Below are positions 26,646 through 35,643 of a stretch of 64,000 nt of DNA, in pieces. The notes under the pieces were generated by a model. It saw only the letters and a program-made list of their open reading frames with translations. It ran no database searches and was not told where the DNA came from. The translations under genes were made by a program, and so were the position numbers. Each line of letters begins with the position of its first letter. The first letter of the stretch is position 1. This stretch comes from Gammaproteobacteria bacterium (lineage in GTDB: Bacteria > Pseudomonadota > Gammaproteobacteria > Ga0077536), in assembly GCA_024235015.1 (NCBI GenBank), contig JACKNG010000004.1:496001-560000 (forward strand), given 5' to 3'.

Positions 26646-28757
26646 GAGCCGGCATTGCCATCGCGGCGGCGTTGCTGCTGGTATCGGCGGCGGCGGTCGC
26701 GGCACCAGCGGACTTCGACGCCGTGCGCGCGGCCTGGCGGCCGTCCTACGCCTGGCTGCTCGATCGCCACGGCGAGCCGCTGCATGCGCGGCGCACCGAC
26801 CCCACCGCGATGCGCCTGGACTGGGTGACCTTGGACGACGTCTCGCCGGCCCTGCGCGCGGCGGTCGTGGCCGTCGAGGATCAGCATTTCGCCGCCCATG
26901 CCGGGGTCGACTGGCGCGCCCTGGTGGCGGCGGGCTGGGCCTGGGCGAGCGGTGGCGCACGGCGCGGCGCGAGCACGCTCAGCATGCAGCTCGCCGCGCT
27001 GCTCGAACCGCGCCGCCTGCGCGCCGGGCTGCACCGCGACGTGTTCGACAAGCTCGCCCAGGTGCGCGCCGCGCGCGCGCTCGAAGCGCGCTGGAGCAAG
27101 GACCAGATCCTGGAGGCCTGGCTCAACCGCGTGCCGCTGCGCGGCGAGCTGGTCGGCGTGCATGCCGCGGCGCGGGTGTTGTTCGGCAAGCACCCCTCCG
27201 GGCTCGACGACGCCGAAGCCTGGCTGCTGGCGAGCCTGGTCGCCGCGCCCAATGCCGCGCCGCGGCGCTGCTGCCGCGCGCGCGCCTGCCAGCTCGCGCG
27301 CGGCGCGTGCCTGGCCGGTGCCCTGCGCGCGCCTCGAACGCCTCGCCGCCGCCGCGCTGGACGCCCGCCCGCAGCTGCCGCCGGTCGCCGCCCTGGCGCC
27401 GCAGTTCGCGCGGCGTTTCGCGCTCGCTCCCGGTGCGCACGTGGCGACGACCCTGGACGCGCGCCTGCAGGCCTCGGTGCAGGCCGTCCTGCGCGATCAC
27501 CTCGCCGCGCTCGACGGCCGCAACGTGCGCGACGGCGCCGCGGTGGTCGTCGACAACGCCAGCGGCGCCGTGCTGGCCTACGTCGGCTCGGCCGGGCCGG
27601 CCTCGACCGCGCCGGCGGTCGACGGCGCGGCGGCGCACCGCCAGGCCGGCTCCACGCTCAAGCCCTTTCTCTACGGTCTCGCGCTCGAACGCGGCTACCT
27701 GACCCCGGTCTCGCTGCTCGACGATTCCCCCATCGATCTCGAAACCGCGCGCGGTCTCTACATCCCGCAGAACTACGACCGTGACTTCAAGGGCCTGGTC
27801 AGCGTGCGCACGGCACTGGCCAGCTCACTCAACGTGCCGGCAGTGCGCACGCTGGTGATGGTCGGGGTGGAGGCGCTACGCGAACGCCTGGTCGACCTCG
27901 GCTATGCCGGCATCACCGAGGACGGCGCCTACTACGGTTACTCGCTGGCGCTGGGTTCGGCCGAGGTCAGCCTGCTCGAACAGGCCAACGCCTACCGCGC
28001 GCTGGCCAACGGCGGGGAGTGGCGGCCGCTGCGCTTCACCCCGGACCAGCCCGCCGCGGCGCCGCGCCGGGTGATGAGCGCGGCGGCCGCCTTCCTCGTC
28101 GCCGACATCCTCGCCGACCCGGCGGCGCGCGCGCTGACCTTCGGCCTCGACAGTGCGCTGGCGACGCCGTTCTGGAGCGCGGTGAAGACCGGCACCTCCA
28201 AGGACATGCGCGACAACTGGTGCATCGGCTTCAGCGATCGCTACACGGTGGCGGTGTGGGCCGGCAACTTCGAGGGTGACGCCATGGGCGACGTCTCCGG
28301 CGTGCAGGGCGCGGCGCCGGCCTGGGCCGACATCATGCGCGTGCTGCATGCCGAAACGCCGTCGCGCCCGCCCGCGCCGCCGCCCGGGGTGGTCGCCCGG
28401 CAGGTGCGTTTCGAACCCGCGCTCGAGGCGCCGCGCACGAGCTGGTTCGTCGCCGGGACCGAGCTCGAGCGGGTGGTGGTGCCAGCGCCGGCGCGCGAGA
28501 TCGCGCGCATCACCAGCCCGCCGAACGGCGTCGTCATCGCGCTCGACCCCGACATCCCGCCGGACCGGCAGCAGGTCTTCGTGCGCAGCCGCGGCGCCGC
28601 GGACGGCGCCGCGTTCTACCTCGACGGCACGCGCCTCGGCGCGGCCGATGCCGCCCATGCCTGGGCGCCGCGCCCGGGCTTCCATCGCCTGGAACTGCGC
28701 GAGCCCGGCGGGCGGATCGCCGACACGGTGCTGTTCACGGTGCGGCGGCCGTTTTGA
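26642..28757 (+). pseudogene. pbpC: Penicillin-binding protein 1C with one apparent frameshift
   Basis: It begins with TTG at 26642, overlapping the macroglobulin stop (TTGA). The first part has a signal/anchor (LLLVSAAAVA) and the glycosyltransferase motifs VEDQHFAAHAGVDW and GASTLSMQLAALLEP. Reading then leaves frame between about 27290 and 27340 in a run of CG repeats and continues in the next frame with LERLAAAALDARPQLPP, VATTLDARLQ, the transpeptidase motifs STLK (27651), SSLN and KTGTSKDMRDNW, and the PBP1C C-terminal domain to 28757. All motifs survive on both sides, so either one base is misread in a GC-rich run or the gene is freshly broken. The protein would finish and repair peptidoglycan beside the macroglobulin. 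Confidence 0.85.
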
Positions 28758-28787
28758 GCCCGCGCCTTGCCGCCGCCGGCGAGGCAG

Positions 28788-28929
28788 AAATCAACGACAT
28801 GACGCCCGGTGTCAGACACCGTCAGCCTCGGTTCGTCGGTCGAACAAAGGGTTGAGCCCTGGTGTCAGACACCGCCGACGATGCCTGAAGTGGGAATCAA
28901 CGGCTTACCCTGCGGTGTCAGACACCTGC
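28788..28929 (+). repeat. REP-like repeat cluster 2 (three direct copies)
   Basis: Three copies of the ATCAA/ACAA box + 13 bases + GGTGTCAGACACC unit, with palindromes at 28808-28820, 28861-28873 and 28914-28926, exactly 53 bases apart each time. They fill the start of the 331-base gap after pbpC; the rest of this gap (28930-29088) holds no recognisable gene. The regular period suggests tandem duplication of a longer unit that has since drifted. Confidence 0.82.
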
Positions 28930-29088
28930 CGGTCGCCGGCCGGCCCGCTCACAGGCGCCGAGCGACGTGCCGAGGCCGGCCGTCGGACACTACGGGCGTC
29001 CGGCTCGCCCGGGGCGGCGGCTTTCGGGGGCAGCGAGAGGGCGGCGAGGCCAGGCCCGGCGCCGGGATCCGCGGCGCGTGCCGACGGG

Positions 29089-30117
29089 CTATACCGCGAC
29101 GGCGACGTAACCGGCGTCGGGGCGTGGACCCTTCCTGACGTGCATGGTGCGGGCACCGAGGTCCATCACGACCGTGGCGCAGGAGCCGACGGGCAGATCG
29201 CCGAGCACGGGTTCGGGGTGGTAGGGCACGGTGAGGGTGCCCTTGTCCTCGCCGCCGGCGAGCACGCCCTTGAGCGCGGCGACGTCCTGGGTCGGGCAGG
29301 CCGTGGCCAGGCGCCGCGCGGTGGCCAGGCGTTCGGGCGAGGTCGGGATGACGAAACGCCCCGCCGCGAGGCGCGCGTCGACGCAGTGATTGGTATGGGC
29401 GAGCACGTCTTCGCTCGGCGCCAGCTCGGCGGCGTCGGCGCCGGCGATCTCGATGGACAAGCCCTGGCCGCCGGCGTCACCGAGCAGAAAGTTCGACGCC
29501 TTGCCATGGCCCGAGCGGGCGATCGCGGCGCGCGCGGTGGCGAGATCGGGACTGTCGAGCACGGCGCGCAGCACCACGTGGACCGGCACGCCGTCGAGGG
29601 CGTGCGGCGCGAGCAGGAAGTTGAGGCACACGCCGAGGCCGGCGTCGTTCTGCCCGATCTTGGCCAGCATGCCGGGTTCGCAGAAGGCCAGCACGCGGCG
29701 GCCGTCCGGGCGCACGGTGCGGGTGATGACGGCGAGTTCTTCGAGCGGTTGCAGCCAGTCCCAGGTCTGGCCCAGCACGCCGCCGCGGGCGAAGTAGACC
29801 GCGGTGCATTCGCCGACCGCGGCATTGAGGATCTCGGTGCGCGCGTTGAGACAGTAGAGCTGCCAGGGCTCGAGGCCGGCGCCCGTCGCCATGGCCTCGA
29901 TCTCGGTGCAGTAGGCCGGCTCGAAGTCGCCGACGAGTTCGCGCACGCGGGTCGCGCGGTGACGGATCTCGGTCGCGTCGATGGCACTCAGGGTGAACAC
30001 CTGCTCGCTGTAGAAGCGCCAGGCGGCGGCGATGCGCGGGGCGAACGCGCGACCGCAGGCGAGGCCGCGGGCATGTGGGTCGCCGGCGAGTTCGAGGACG
30101 GGGAAACTGTCGTTCAT
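29089..30117 (-). CDS. C45-type acyltransferase/peptidase-like protein (Ntn-hydrolase fold)
   Basis: A 342-residue protein similar in layout to acyl-CoA:6-aminopenicillanate acyltransferases of peptidase family C45. The N-terminal half has AGDPHARGLACGRAF and LNARTEILNAAVGECTAVYF; Cys104 is the expected nucleophile exposed by self-cleavage. Later blocks GQTWDWLQP, EPGMLAKIGQNDAGLGVCLN and LAHTNHC complete the family pattern. Members cleave or transfer acyl groups on amides; the true substrate is unknown. The start overlaps the stop of the deacetylase gene by four bases (ATGA), so the two act in one pathway, perhaps on an N-acylated molecule. Confidence 0.82.
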   Translation of the reverse strand: MNDSFPVLELAGDPHARGLACGRAFAPRIAAAWRFYSEQVFTLSAIDATEIRHRATRVRELVGDFEPAYCTEIEAMATGAGLEPWQLYCLNARTEILNAAVGECTAVYFARGGVLGQTWDWLQPLEELAVITRTVRPDGRRVLAFCEPGMLAKIGQNDAGLGVCLNFLLAPHALDGVPVHVVLRAVLDSPDLATARAAIARSGHGKASNFLLGDAGGQGLSIEIAGADAAELAPSEDVLAHTNHCVDARLAAGRFVIPTSPERLATARRLATACPTQDVAALKGVLAGGEDKGTLTVPYHPEPVLGDLPVGSCATVVMDLGARTMHVRKGPRPDAGYVAVAV

Positions 30118-31001
30118 TCGATCGCGTGCTCGCCGGTGAGATCGGGATTGGCCGCCTTCCAGGCTTCCAGCGGGTTGGCCGCGCGCCAGCGCTCGACGTA
30201 GCGCCCCATTGATTCGAACACCACGCCGTCGTGACCGGCGAAGTAGTCGAGCAGGCGTTCGAGCATGAGGAAATAACGGCCGCGCGCGATGGTCTGCGGA
30301 TGCAGGGTGAGGATGTAGACGCCGCCCGGCTGGTCGCGCCAGGCGTAGTCGAAGTCGGCGCGCCAGTTCTCCTCGATCAGGCTCGGCGCCTGCAGGCCGG
30401 TGTTCATGCCGAGGACGAACTCGGCCGGCGGGAAGTCGTCGAGCATCCAGGTCACCGGCATCTCGACGAGGCTGGTGGTGACGCCGAAACGGAAGGGGTC
30501 GTCGACCGTCCAGGTGTCGCCGCTGCGCAGGTAATAGGGCCGGAAATCGTGGCCCATGCAGCTCGAGTCGTAGTGGAAGCCGTGTTCGACGAGCAGTTCC
30601 ACGCTGCGTTCGCTCAAGTCCCAGGCCGGCGAGCGGTAGCCGCGCGGACGTACGCCGGCAACCCGCTCGAGCGCTTCGAGGCCGCGTTCGAGCACGCGCA
30701 GTTCGCCGTCCGGGTCGAAGCTGGCGGGGTTCTCGTGCACCCAGCCGTGGTGGACCAGCTCGTGGCCGGCCGCGGCGATGCGCTCGACCAGGTGCGGATA
30801 GGCGTAGGCCGTGTGGCCGGGCACGGCGAAGCTCGCCTCGATGCCGCGCGCGGCGAGCAGGTCGAGCAGCCGCGGCACGGCCACGGCGCCGAACTGGCCG
30901 CGCGAGACCATGCTCGGGTTGCGTGTCTTGAGTGTGCCGATCCAGGACGACATGCCGTCGAAATCGAACGTGATGCAGCAGGAGAGCCTGTGCTCCGCCA
31001 T
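30114..31001 (-). CDS. Polysaccharide deacetylase family (NodB-type) hydrolase
   Basis: A 295-residue cytosolic protein without signal peptide. The metal/catalytic motifs of carbohydrate esterase family 4 are visible: TFDFDG (Asp13 and Asp15), HHGWVHEN (His-x-x-x-His) and RGYRSPAWDLS. Without an export signal it may act on a small intracellular amide, as allantoinase/PuuE- and imidase-like members of this fold do, rather than on cell-wall polymers. ILTLHPQTIARG and the following helix match that cytosolic branch. It is coupled to the C45-like gene by a 4-base overlap. Substrate unknown. Confidence 0.86.
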   Translation of the reverse strand: MAEHRLSCCITFDFDGMSSWIGTLKTRNPSMVSRGQFGAVAVPRLLDLLAARGIEASFAVPGHTAYAYPHLVERIAAAGHELVHHGWVHENPASFDPDGELRVLERGLEALERVAGVRPRGYRSPAWDLSERSVELLVEHGFHYDSSCMGHDFRPYYLRSGDTWTVDDPFRFGVTTSLVEMPVTWMLDDFPPAEFVLGMNTGLQAPSLIEENWRADFDYAWRDQPGGVYILTLHPQTIARGRYFLMLERLLDYFAGHDGVVFESMGRYVERWRAANPLEAWKAANPDLTGEHAIE

Positions 31002-31091
31002 GGTCCGGTCTCCTCCCCGTGTGGACGCGACCGGACGATAGCGCCGCGCGTCGCCCGCCGTCTACCGCGGCGGCCGGCGCGACACGCGCGG

Positions 31092-32957
31092 TCAGGCGAC
31101 GGCTTCGACCAGATCCTCGTCGAGTACGGCGGTGACGCCGGCGAGCGGCAGCACGACGCGGAACTCGGTGCCGGCGCCGGGCGCGCTGTCGACTTCGATG
31201 CGTCCACCATGGCGCTGCACGATGCCGTGTGACACCGACAGCCCGAGCCCGGTGCCCTGGCCGACCGGCTTGGTGGTGTAGAAGGGGTCGAAGACGTGCT
31301 CGCGCACGTCGGCCGGCATCCCGGGGCCGTCGTCGCGGAAGCGCACCACGACCTCGTCGCCGGCCACCGCCGTGTCGATGCGCAGCCGCCCGCAGCCGTC
31401 CATCGCCTGGCAGGCGTTCTGCACGATGTTGAGGAACACCTGGTTGAGCAGGCCGAGGTGGCAGGGCACTTCCGGCAGGTCGCCGTAGGTGCATTCGAAC
31501 GCGACCCCGTCCTTGTACTGCGGCGCGACGATCTTGAGCGTGGAGACCAGGCCCTGGTTGAGATCCGCCGGGGCCGCCTCCAGCGCGTCCTTGCGCGCGA
31601 ACTCGTTGAGGTTGACGACGATGTCCTTGACCCGCAGCAGGCCGCTGCGCGATTCGCTGACCAGCGCGCGCACGTCGGTGAGCACGAAGGCGATGTCGAT
31701 CTCGCGGCCCAGGTCGTCGAGCGACGAGCGCAGCGTGCGGGTCTCCGCTTCGTCGCGCGTGTCGATCGCCGTGACGAAGCGCGTGTGCAGGTCGAGCATC
31801 CGCGACATGCAGTCGAGGTACTCGTCGAGCGGCGAGAAGTTCGACAGCACGTAGGCGATCGGATTGTTGATCTCGTGGGCGATGCCGGCGGCGAGCTGGC
31901 CGACCGCGGCCAGTTTCTCGGCCTGGTCGAGTGCCGCGCGGGTGGTCGAGAGTTCGGCCAACGTGCCCTTGAGCCGCTGGTACTGGCGCTTCAGACGCGT
32001 CTCGGCTTCGTGGCGTTCGAGCAGCACGCCGAGCTGCTCGCCCGATTTCTCGATCACGGCCACGAGGTCGACCGTGACCGCTTCCAGGCCGCCCGCGGGC
32101 AGAAAGCATTCGACCACGCACAGCGTGCGGGTGAAGCTCTTCAGCGGCACGGTGAAGCTGCCGGCCAGCGGCAGGCCGACGAGGTCGCCGAGATCCCGGT
32201 AGAAGCGCGGGCTCTCGTCGAGGGAGACGGTCAGGCTGCCCTCGCGGGCCGCGCGCGTGATCACCGGGCGATCCGGGGTCGGGTCGATGGTGACGAGCTT
32301 CTCGCCGGCATCGGCACCGGTGCCGGCGGCGCGGTAGGTGATGCGAGAACGCTCGATGCGGCCGTCCTTGCGCACCGTCACCACGTTGGCCAGCACCGCG
32401 CCGCTGATGAGCGCGATGCTGCGGGTGAATTCGGCCAGGCACTCGCTGACCCCGAGCTCGGTGCGCGAGAAGCGGGCGAGCGCGGTCAACAGGTCGTGCT
32501 CGACCGCGCGGCGGGCGCGGTCGTCCTGGAAATCGCGGTAGGTGCGCAGGTTGGAGCCGAGCAGGGCGAGAAAGCGATCGGCGTCGCAATCGCTCTCGTC
32601 GAGCACGGCGTCGACCCCGTGCTCGACGATCAGGTCGAGATCGGTCAGCGGCCACTGGCCGCAGCGGCAGGCGATGACCCGCACCGTGGTCTCGTGCATG
32701 AGCTTGCGCAGCGTGCGGCAGAACTCGGCGAATTCGTCGAGTTCCGCGGCCCCGACCACGGCGACCACGGCGGCGACGTCGTCACGCCGACGCAGGGTCT
32801 TGAGGGCCTTGCGCAGATCGCGGGCGTGCTCGACGGTGAGCCCGGCCAGTTGCGGGGTGGACTCGATGGCAGCGACGCAGCGCTCGAATGGCGAGCCGGG
32901 CGCGCCGACGGCAACGATGGTGGCGGAGTGCCGTGATGACATGCTGATTCCGAACAC
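31092..32957 (-). CDS. Sensor histidine kinase with receiver-like and GAF-like N-terminus
   Basis: A 621-residue soluble kinase. Residues 10-140 look like a receiver-type domain without a clear phospho-acceptor pattern; 150-310 is a GAF-like sensor region; 315-350 is a coiled-coil linker (ERHEAETRLKRQYQRLKG). The kinase core has His361 in GIAHEINNPIAYVLSNF, N-box NIVQNACQAM and G-boxes DDGPGMP and GTGLGLSVSHGIV. A second ATG five codons in (MSSRHS, 32942) is also possible. It lies 98 bases from a divergent BLUF photoreceptor gene, so the two may form a light-input pathway; no response regulator is adjacent. Confidence 0.9.
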   Translation of the reverse strand: MFGISMSSRHSATIVAVGAPGSPFERCVAAIESTPQLAGLTVEHARDLRKALKTLRRRDDVAAVVAVVGAAELDEFAEFCRTLRKLMHETTVRVIACRCGQWPLTDLDLIVEHGVDAVLDESDCDADRFLALLGSNLRTYRDFQDDRARRAVEHDLLTALARFSRTELGVSECLAEFTRSIALISGAVLANVVTVRKDGRIERSRITYRAAGTGADAGEKLVTIDPTPDRPVITRAAREGSLTVSLDESPRFYRDLGDLVGLPLAGSFTVPLKSFTRTLCVVECFLPAGGLEAVTVDLVAVIEKSGEQLGVLLERHEAETRLKRQYQRLKGTLAELSTTRAALDQAEKLAAVGQLAAGIAHEINNPIAYVLSNFSPLDEYLDCMSRMLDLHTRFVTAIDTRDEAETRTLRSSLDDLGREIDIAFVLTDVRALVSESRSGLLRVKDIVVNLNEFARKDALEAAPADLNQGLVSTLKIVAPQYKDGVAFECTYGDLPEVPCHLGLLNQVFLNIVQNACQAMDGCGRLRIDTAVAGDEVVVRFRDDGPGMPADVREHVFDPFYTTKPVGQGTGLGLSVSHGIVQRHGGRIEVDSAPGAGTEFRVVLPLAGVTAVLDEDLVEAVA

Positions 32958-33055
32958 TGGGGATGCACGGGGATAGCGGCCGCGTGGTCGGTTACTAAAG
33001 GCGCGCGCGCGCCGGCCGCTATGCCTGCCGTCTCCCCGATTGCGAGGTGCATCCG

Positions 33056-33472
33056 ATGCCGGTGCGACTCATCTACTGCTCCCGCGCGCTGCGCGAGATG
33101 TCCTTGCAGGACATCCAGAACATCCTGCGCACGGCACGCGCGAACAACGAGCGGCTCGGGATCTGCGGCATGCTCAGCTACCAGTCGAGCTGGTTCCTGC
33201 AGGTGCTCGAAGGCCCGCGCAGCGAGGTCAACGAGTTGTTCCTCGACATCGCCGACGATCCGCGTCACGACGCCGTGACCATCATCGCCTACGAGTATGT
33301 CGACGAAGCGCTGTTCAGTGACTGGCGCATGGGCTACGCCGCCGACGGCGGCGCAGTCGCCCAGCTTCTGCACGAATTCGGGCTGGAGCGCTTCGAGCCG
33401 CTGGCGATGTCGCCATTGCAGGCGCTGCGCTTCCTGCGCGAATTGTCCTCCGCGCAGGATCTCGCGGCCTGA
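33056..33472 (+). CDS. BLUF-domain blue-light photoreceptor
   Basis: A 138-residue protein consisting of a single BLUF domain (sensor of blue light using FAD) and a short helix. The flavin-contacting Tyr7 (LIYCSR), Asn31 (ARANNERLGICGML), Gln49 (WFLQVLEGP) and a Trp/Met pair in FSDWRMGYA are all present, so the photocycle should work. Short BLUF proteins usually signal by binding a partner such as a kinase, cyclase or phosphodiesterase. The ATG at 33056 has GAGGTG five bases upstream; a GTG three codons earlier is less likely. The divergent kinase gene is the nearest candidate partner. Confidence 0.93.
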   Translation: MPVRLIYCSRALREMSLQDIQNILRTARANNERLGICGMLSYQSSWFLQVLEGPRSEVNELFLDIADDPRHDAVTIIAYEYVDEALFSDWRMGYAADGGAVAQLLHEFGLERFEPLAMSPLQALRFLRELSSAQDLAA

Positions 33473-33507
33473 GTCCAGCCTGCCTGCCGCGCCGGTCGCG
33501 GCCCGGT

Positions 33508-33640
33508 GGTGCCTGACACCAACGCTCACGTAGCGCCCGGGTCGCTGTCTGACACCGGCGAGCAACTGCCTGATTCGTCGAGCCGGCGGCTTGCAGCCCG
33601 CCGGGGCGGGTGTCTGACACCGAGATTCAAGGGATTGATT
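33508..33640 (-). repeat. REP-like repeat cluster 3 (three inverted copies)
   Basis: The same unit as clusters 1 and 2 but on the opposite strand: GGTGCCTGACACC (33508-33520, one mismatch and no recognisable box), GCTGTCTGACACC (33544-33556, box CTGATT at 33570) and GGTGTCTGACACC (33609-33621, box TTGATT at 33635). Spacing palindrome-to-box is again 13. The cluster lies in the gap after the BLUF gene and before the TetR operator. One copy is degenerate. Confidence 0.78.
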
Positions 33641-33702
33641 CGCGTCCGTCTCGGCCGGACGGCGCGCGGGGCCGCGACATGCACTGAACGGCGCCACGAT
33701 TC

Positions 33703-33726
33703 AAAACAGTACGATCGTATTGTTTT
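33703..33726. promoter_or_regulatory. TetR-type operator in front of the tetR-acyl-CoA dehydrogenase operon
   Basis: A 24-bp palindrome, AAAACA-G-TACGATCGTA-T-TGTTTT, with one mismatched pair. The centre TACGATCGTA is the kind of site bound by TetR regulators of fatty-acid and efflux genes. It lies 53 bases before the tetR ATG in a locally AT-rich stretch that could also carry the promoter, so autoregulation is likely. Confidence 0.7.
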
Positions 33727-33778
33727 TGCCCGGGCGGCGGCCTAAGGTGTGCGCATCATCCGCGCGGGGAGGGCGTCG

Positions 33779-34453
33779 ATGGTCGCAAACGCCGGGCCGG
33801 CGCCGCGCACCCGCCAGCGGGCCAAGAGCTCGCAGATGCACGCGCGCATCGTCGATGCCTTCATCGAATGCCTCGACCGCCACGGCTACGCGGCGGCGTC
33901 GATCGGGCGGGTGCTCGATTGCGCGGGCGTCTCGCGCGGCGCGATGCAGCACCATTTCCCGGCCAAGGCCGACCTCGTCGTCGCCGTCGCCGAGCGCCTC
34001 ATGCAGACTTCGCTCGAAGTCGTCGCGGTGTCGGCGCGGCGGCGTGAGCGCGTGGTGGCCGACGAACTGGCCGCCATGTGGACGCGCCTGGTCGACACCC
34101 GCGCCTACCGCGCGCTGCTCGAAATTCTCAATGCCATGCGCACCGACGCCGCCCTGCGCGCACGCGTGCAACCGACGCTCGCGCACTGGAACGAGGCCTT
34201 CGAGCGGCGTGCGCTGGTGCTCTACCGCCCGGCCGGCGGCGACCCGGCCGAGGTCCGCGAGTTGCTGGTGCTGGTTCGCTGCGCGCTGCGCGGGCTGGTC
34301 ATCCAGGCCAGCATCGCGCCCGATGCCGCCCTCACCCGTGCCGTCGTGCGGCGCCTGATCGATCTCGTCGCGCCGCGCCTGTTGCCGCGCGACGCCGACG
34401 CCCCGGCCGAACCATCCCCCGCGCCCGCGCGCACCGCCCCCAGGAGGGCCTGA
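33779..34453 (+). CDS. TetR/AcrR-family transcriptional regulator
   Basis: A 224-residue regulator with the helix-turn-helix block AASIGRVLDCAGVSRGAM followed by QHHFPAKADLV near residue 40-70, and a helical ligand domain after it. The ATG at 33779 follows GGGGAGGGCGTCG; a GTG ten codons earlier has no good site. The C-terminus is rich in Pro and Ala (PAEPSPAPARTAP). Its stop is directly followed by the acyl-CoA dehydrogenase ATG with no spacer, so the regulator heads an operon for CoA-ester breakdown and probably senses an acyl-CoA or its acid. The palindrome at 33703 is the probable operator. Confidence 0.92.
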   Translation: MVANAGPAPRTRQRAKSSQMHARIVDAFIECLDRHGYAAASIGRVLDCAGVSRGAMQHHFPAKADLVVAVAERLMQTSLEVVAVSARRRERVVADELAAMWTRLVDTRAYRALLEILNAMRTDAALRARVQPTLAHWNEAFERRALVLYRPAGGDPAEVRELLVLVRCALRGLVIQASIAPDAALTRAVVRRLIDLVAPRLLPRDADAPAEPSPAPARTAPRRA

Positions 34454-35620
34454 ATGGACCACAACCTCACCGCCGAACAACGCCAGATCCGCGAATCCGT
34501 GTTGAAGCTCTGCAGCCGTTTCGACGATGCCTACTGGCTCGCCCACGACGACAGCGGCGAGTTTCCCGAGGACTTCTGCCGCGCCATCGCCGAGGCCGGC
34601 TGGATCGGCGTCGGCGTGCCCGAGCAGTACGGTGGCGCCGGGCTCGGCGTCACCGAGGCGGCGCTGGTGCTGCAGGCCATCACCGAGTCCGGTGCGGCCA
34701 ACAGCGGCCTGTCGGCCATCGGCGTCGGCTTCTTCGGCTTGAACCCGCTGATCGCCTACGGCAGCGAGGAACAGCGCACCACCTGGCTGCCGCGCATCAT
34801 CCGGCGCGAGGACATCGCCTGTTTCGGCGTCACCGAGCCCAACACCGGCCACGACACCACGCGGCTCAAGACGCGCGCCGTGCGCGACGGCGATCGCTAC
34901 CTCGTCCACGGCGAGAAGGTCTGGATCTCGACCGCCCAGGTGGCGAACAAGATCATGCTCATCGCCCGCACCACGCCGCTGGAGGATTGCGCGCGGCCGG
35001 TCGACGGGCTGTCGCTGTTCTACACCGATCTCGATCGCCGCTACTGCGACATCCGCGTCATCGACAAGATGGGCCGCAAGTGCGTCGACTCCAACGAGAT
35101 CTTCTTCGACGGCCTGCCGGTGCCGCTGGCACACCGCATCGGCGAGGAAGGGCGCGGTTTCCGCTACCTGCTGCACGGGCTCAATGCCGAGCGCATCCTG
35201 GTCGCGGCCGGGCTGGTCGGCATCGGCCGCGCGGCCTTGCAACGCGCCACCGACTACGCCCGCGAGCGCGTGGTGTTCGATCGCCCGATCGGTCAGAACC
35301 AGGCCGTGCAGCACCCGCTGGCGAAGAACTGGGCCGAACTCACCGCCGCCAACCTGATGGTGTTCGATGCCGCCGCGCGCTACGACCGCGGCGAAGACTG
35401 CGGCGCCGAGGCCAATGCGGCCAAGTACCTCGCCGCCGAGGCCGCCTTCGCCACCTGCACCAATGCCGTCATGACCCACGGCGGCATGGGTTACGCCAAG
35501 GAGTACCACGTCGAACGCTACCTGCGCGAATGCCTCATTCACCGCATCGCGCCGATCAGCCCGCCGCTGCTGCTGTCCTACATCGCCGAGCGCGTGCTCG
35601 GCCTGCCCAAGTCCTATTGA
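34454..35620 (+). CDS. Acyl-CoA dehydrogenase
   Basis: A 388-residue flavoenzyme of acyl-CoA dehydrogenase type. GVPEQYGGAGLG, the FAD/substrate block CFGVTEPNTGHDTTRLKT, the strand GEKVWISTAQ, and the C-terminal MTHGGMGYAKEYHVERYLRE are all in place. A Glu in LNAERILVAAG sits where the isovaleryl-CoA dehydrogenase branch has its catalytic base, so a branched or short acyl-CoA is possible; this is inference. It abuts the tetR gene and is followed, 23 bases later, by an LLM flavoenzyme. It would introduce the first double bond of beta-oxidation, passing electrons to ETF. Confidence 0.93.
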   Translation: MDHNLTAEQRQIRESVLKLCSRFDDAYWLAHDDSGEFPEDFCRAIAEAGWIGVGVPEQYGGAGLGVTEAALVLQAITESGAANSGLSAIGVGFFGLNPLIAYGSEEQRTTWLPRIIRREDIACFGVTEPNTGHDTTRLKTRAVRDGDRYLVHGEKVWISTAQVANKIMLIARTTPLEDCARPVDGLSLFYTDLDRRYCDIRVIDKMGRKCVDSNEIFFDGLPVPLAHRIGEEGRGFRYLLHGLNAERILVAAGLVGIGRAALQRATDYARERVVFDRPIGQNQAVQHPLAKNWAELTAANLMVFDAAARYDRGEDCGAEANAAKYLAAEAAFATCTNAVMTHGGMGYAKEYHVERYLRECLIHRIAPISPPLLLSYIAERVLGLPKSY

Positions 35621-35643
35621 GTCCGCAACCGGGGAGAACGCTC

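Noticed and set aside
20589..26960. A 2123-codon open frame antisense to the macroglobulin gene
   Set aside because: High GC at third positions removes stop codons from the opposite strand. The translated product is Arg/Gly/His-rich without domains, while the sense strand encodes a complete macroglobulin with signal peptide and thioester.
33001..33014. GC dinucleotide run before the BLUF gene
   Set aside because: Simple alternating sequence, common in this composition, with no link to a feature.
15440..33640. The GGTGTCAGACACC repeats as a CRISPR array or transposon ends
   Set aside because: Copies are few, irregularly spaced between clusters, with no cas genes or transposase and no target duplications.
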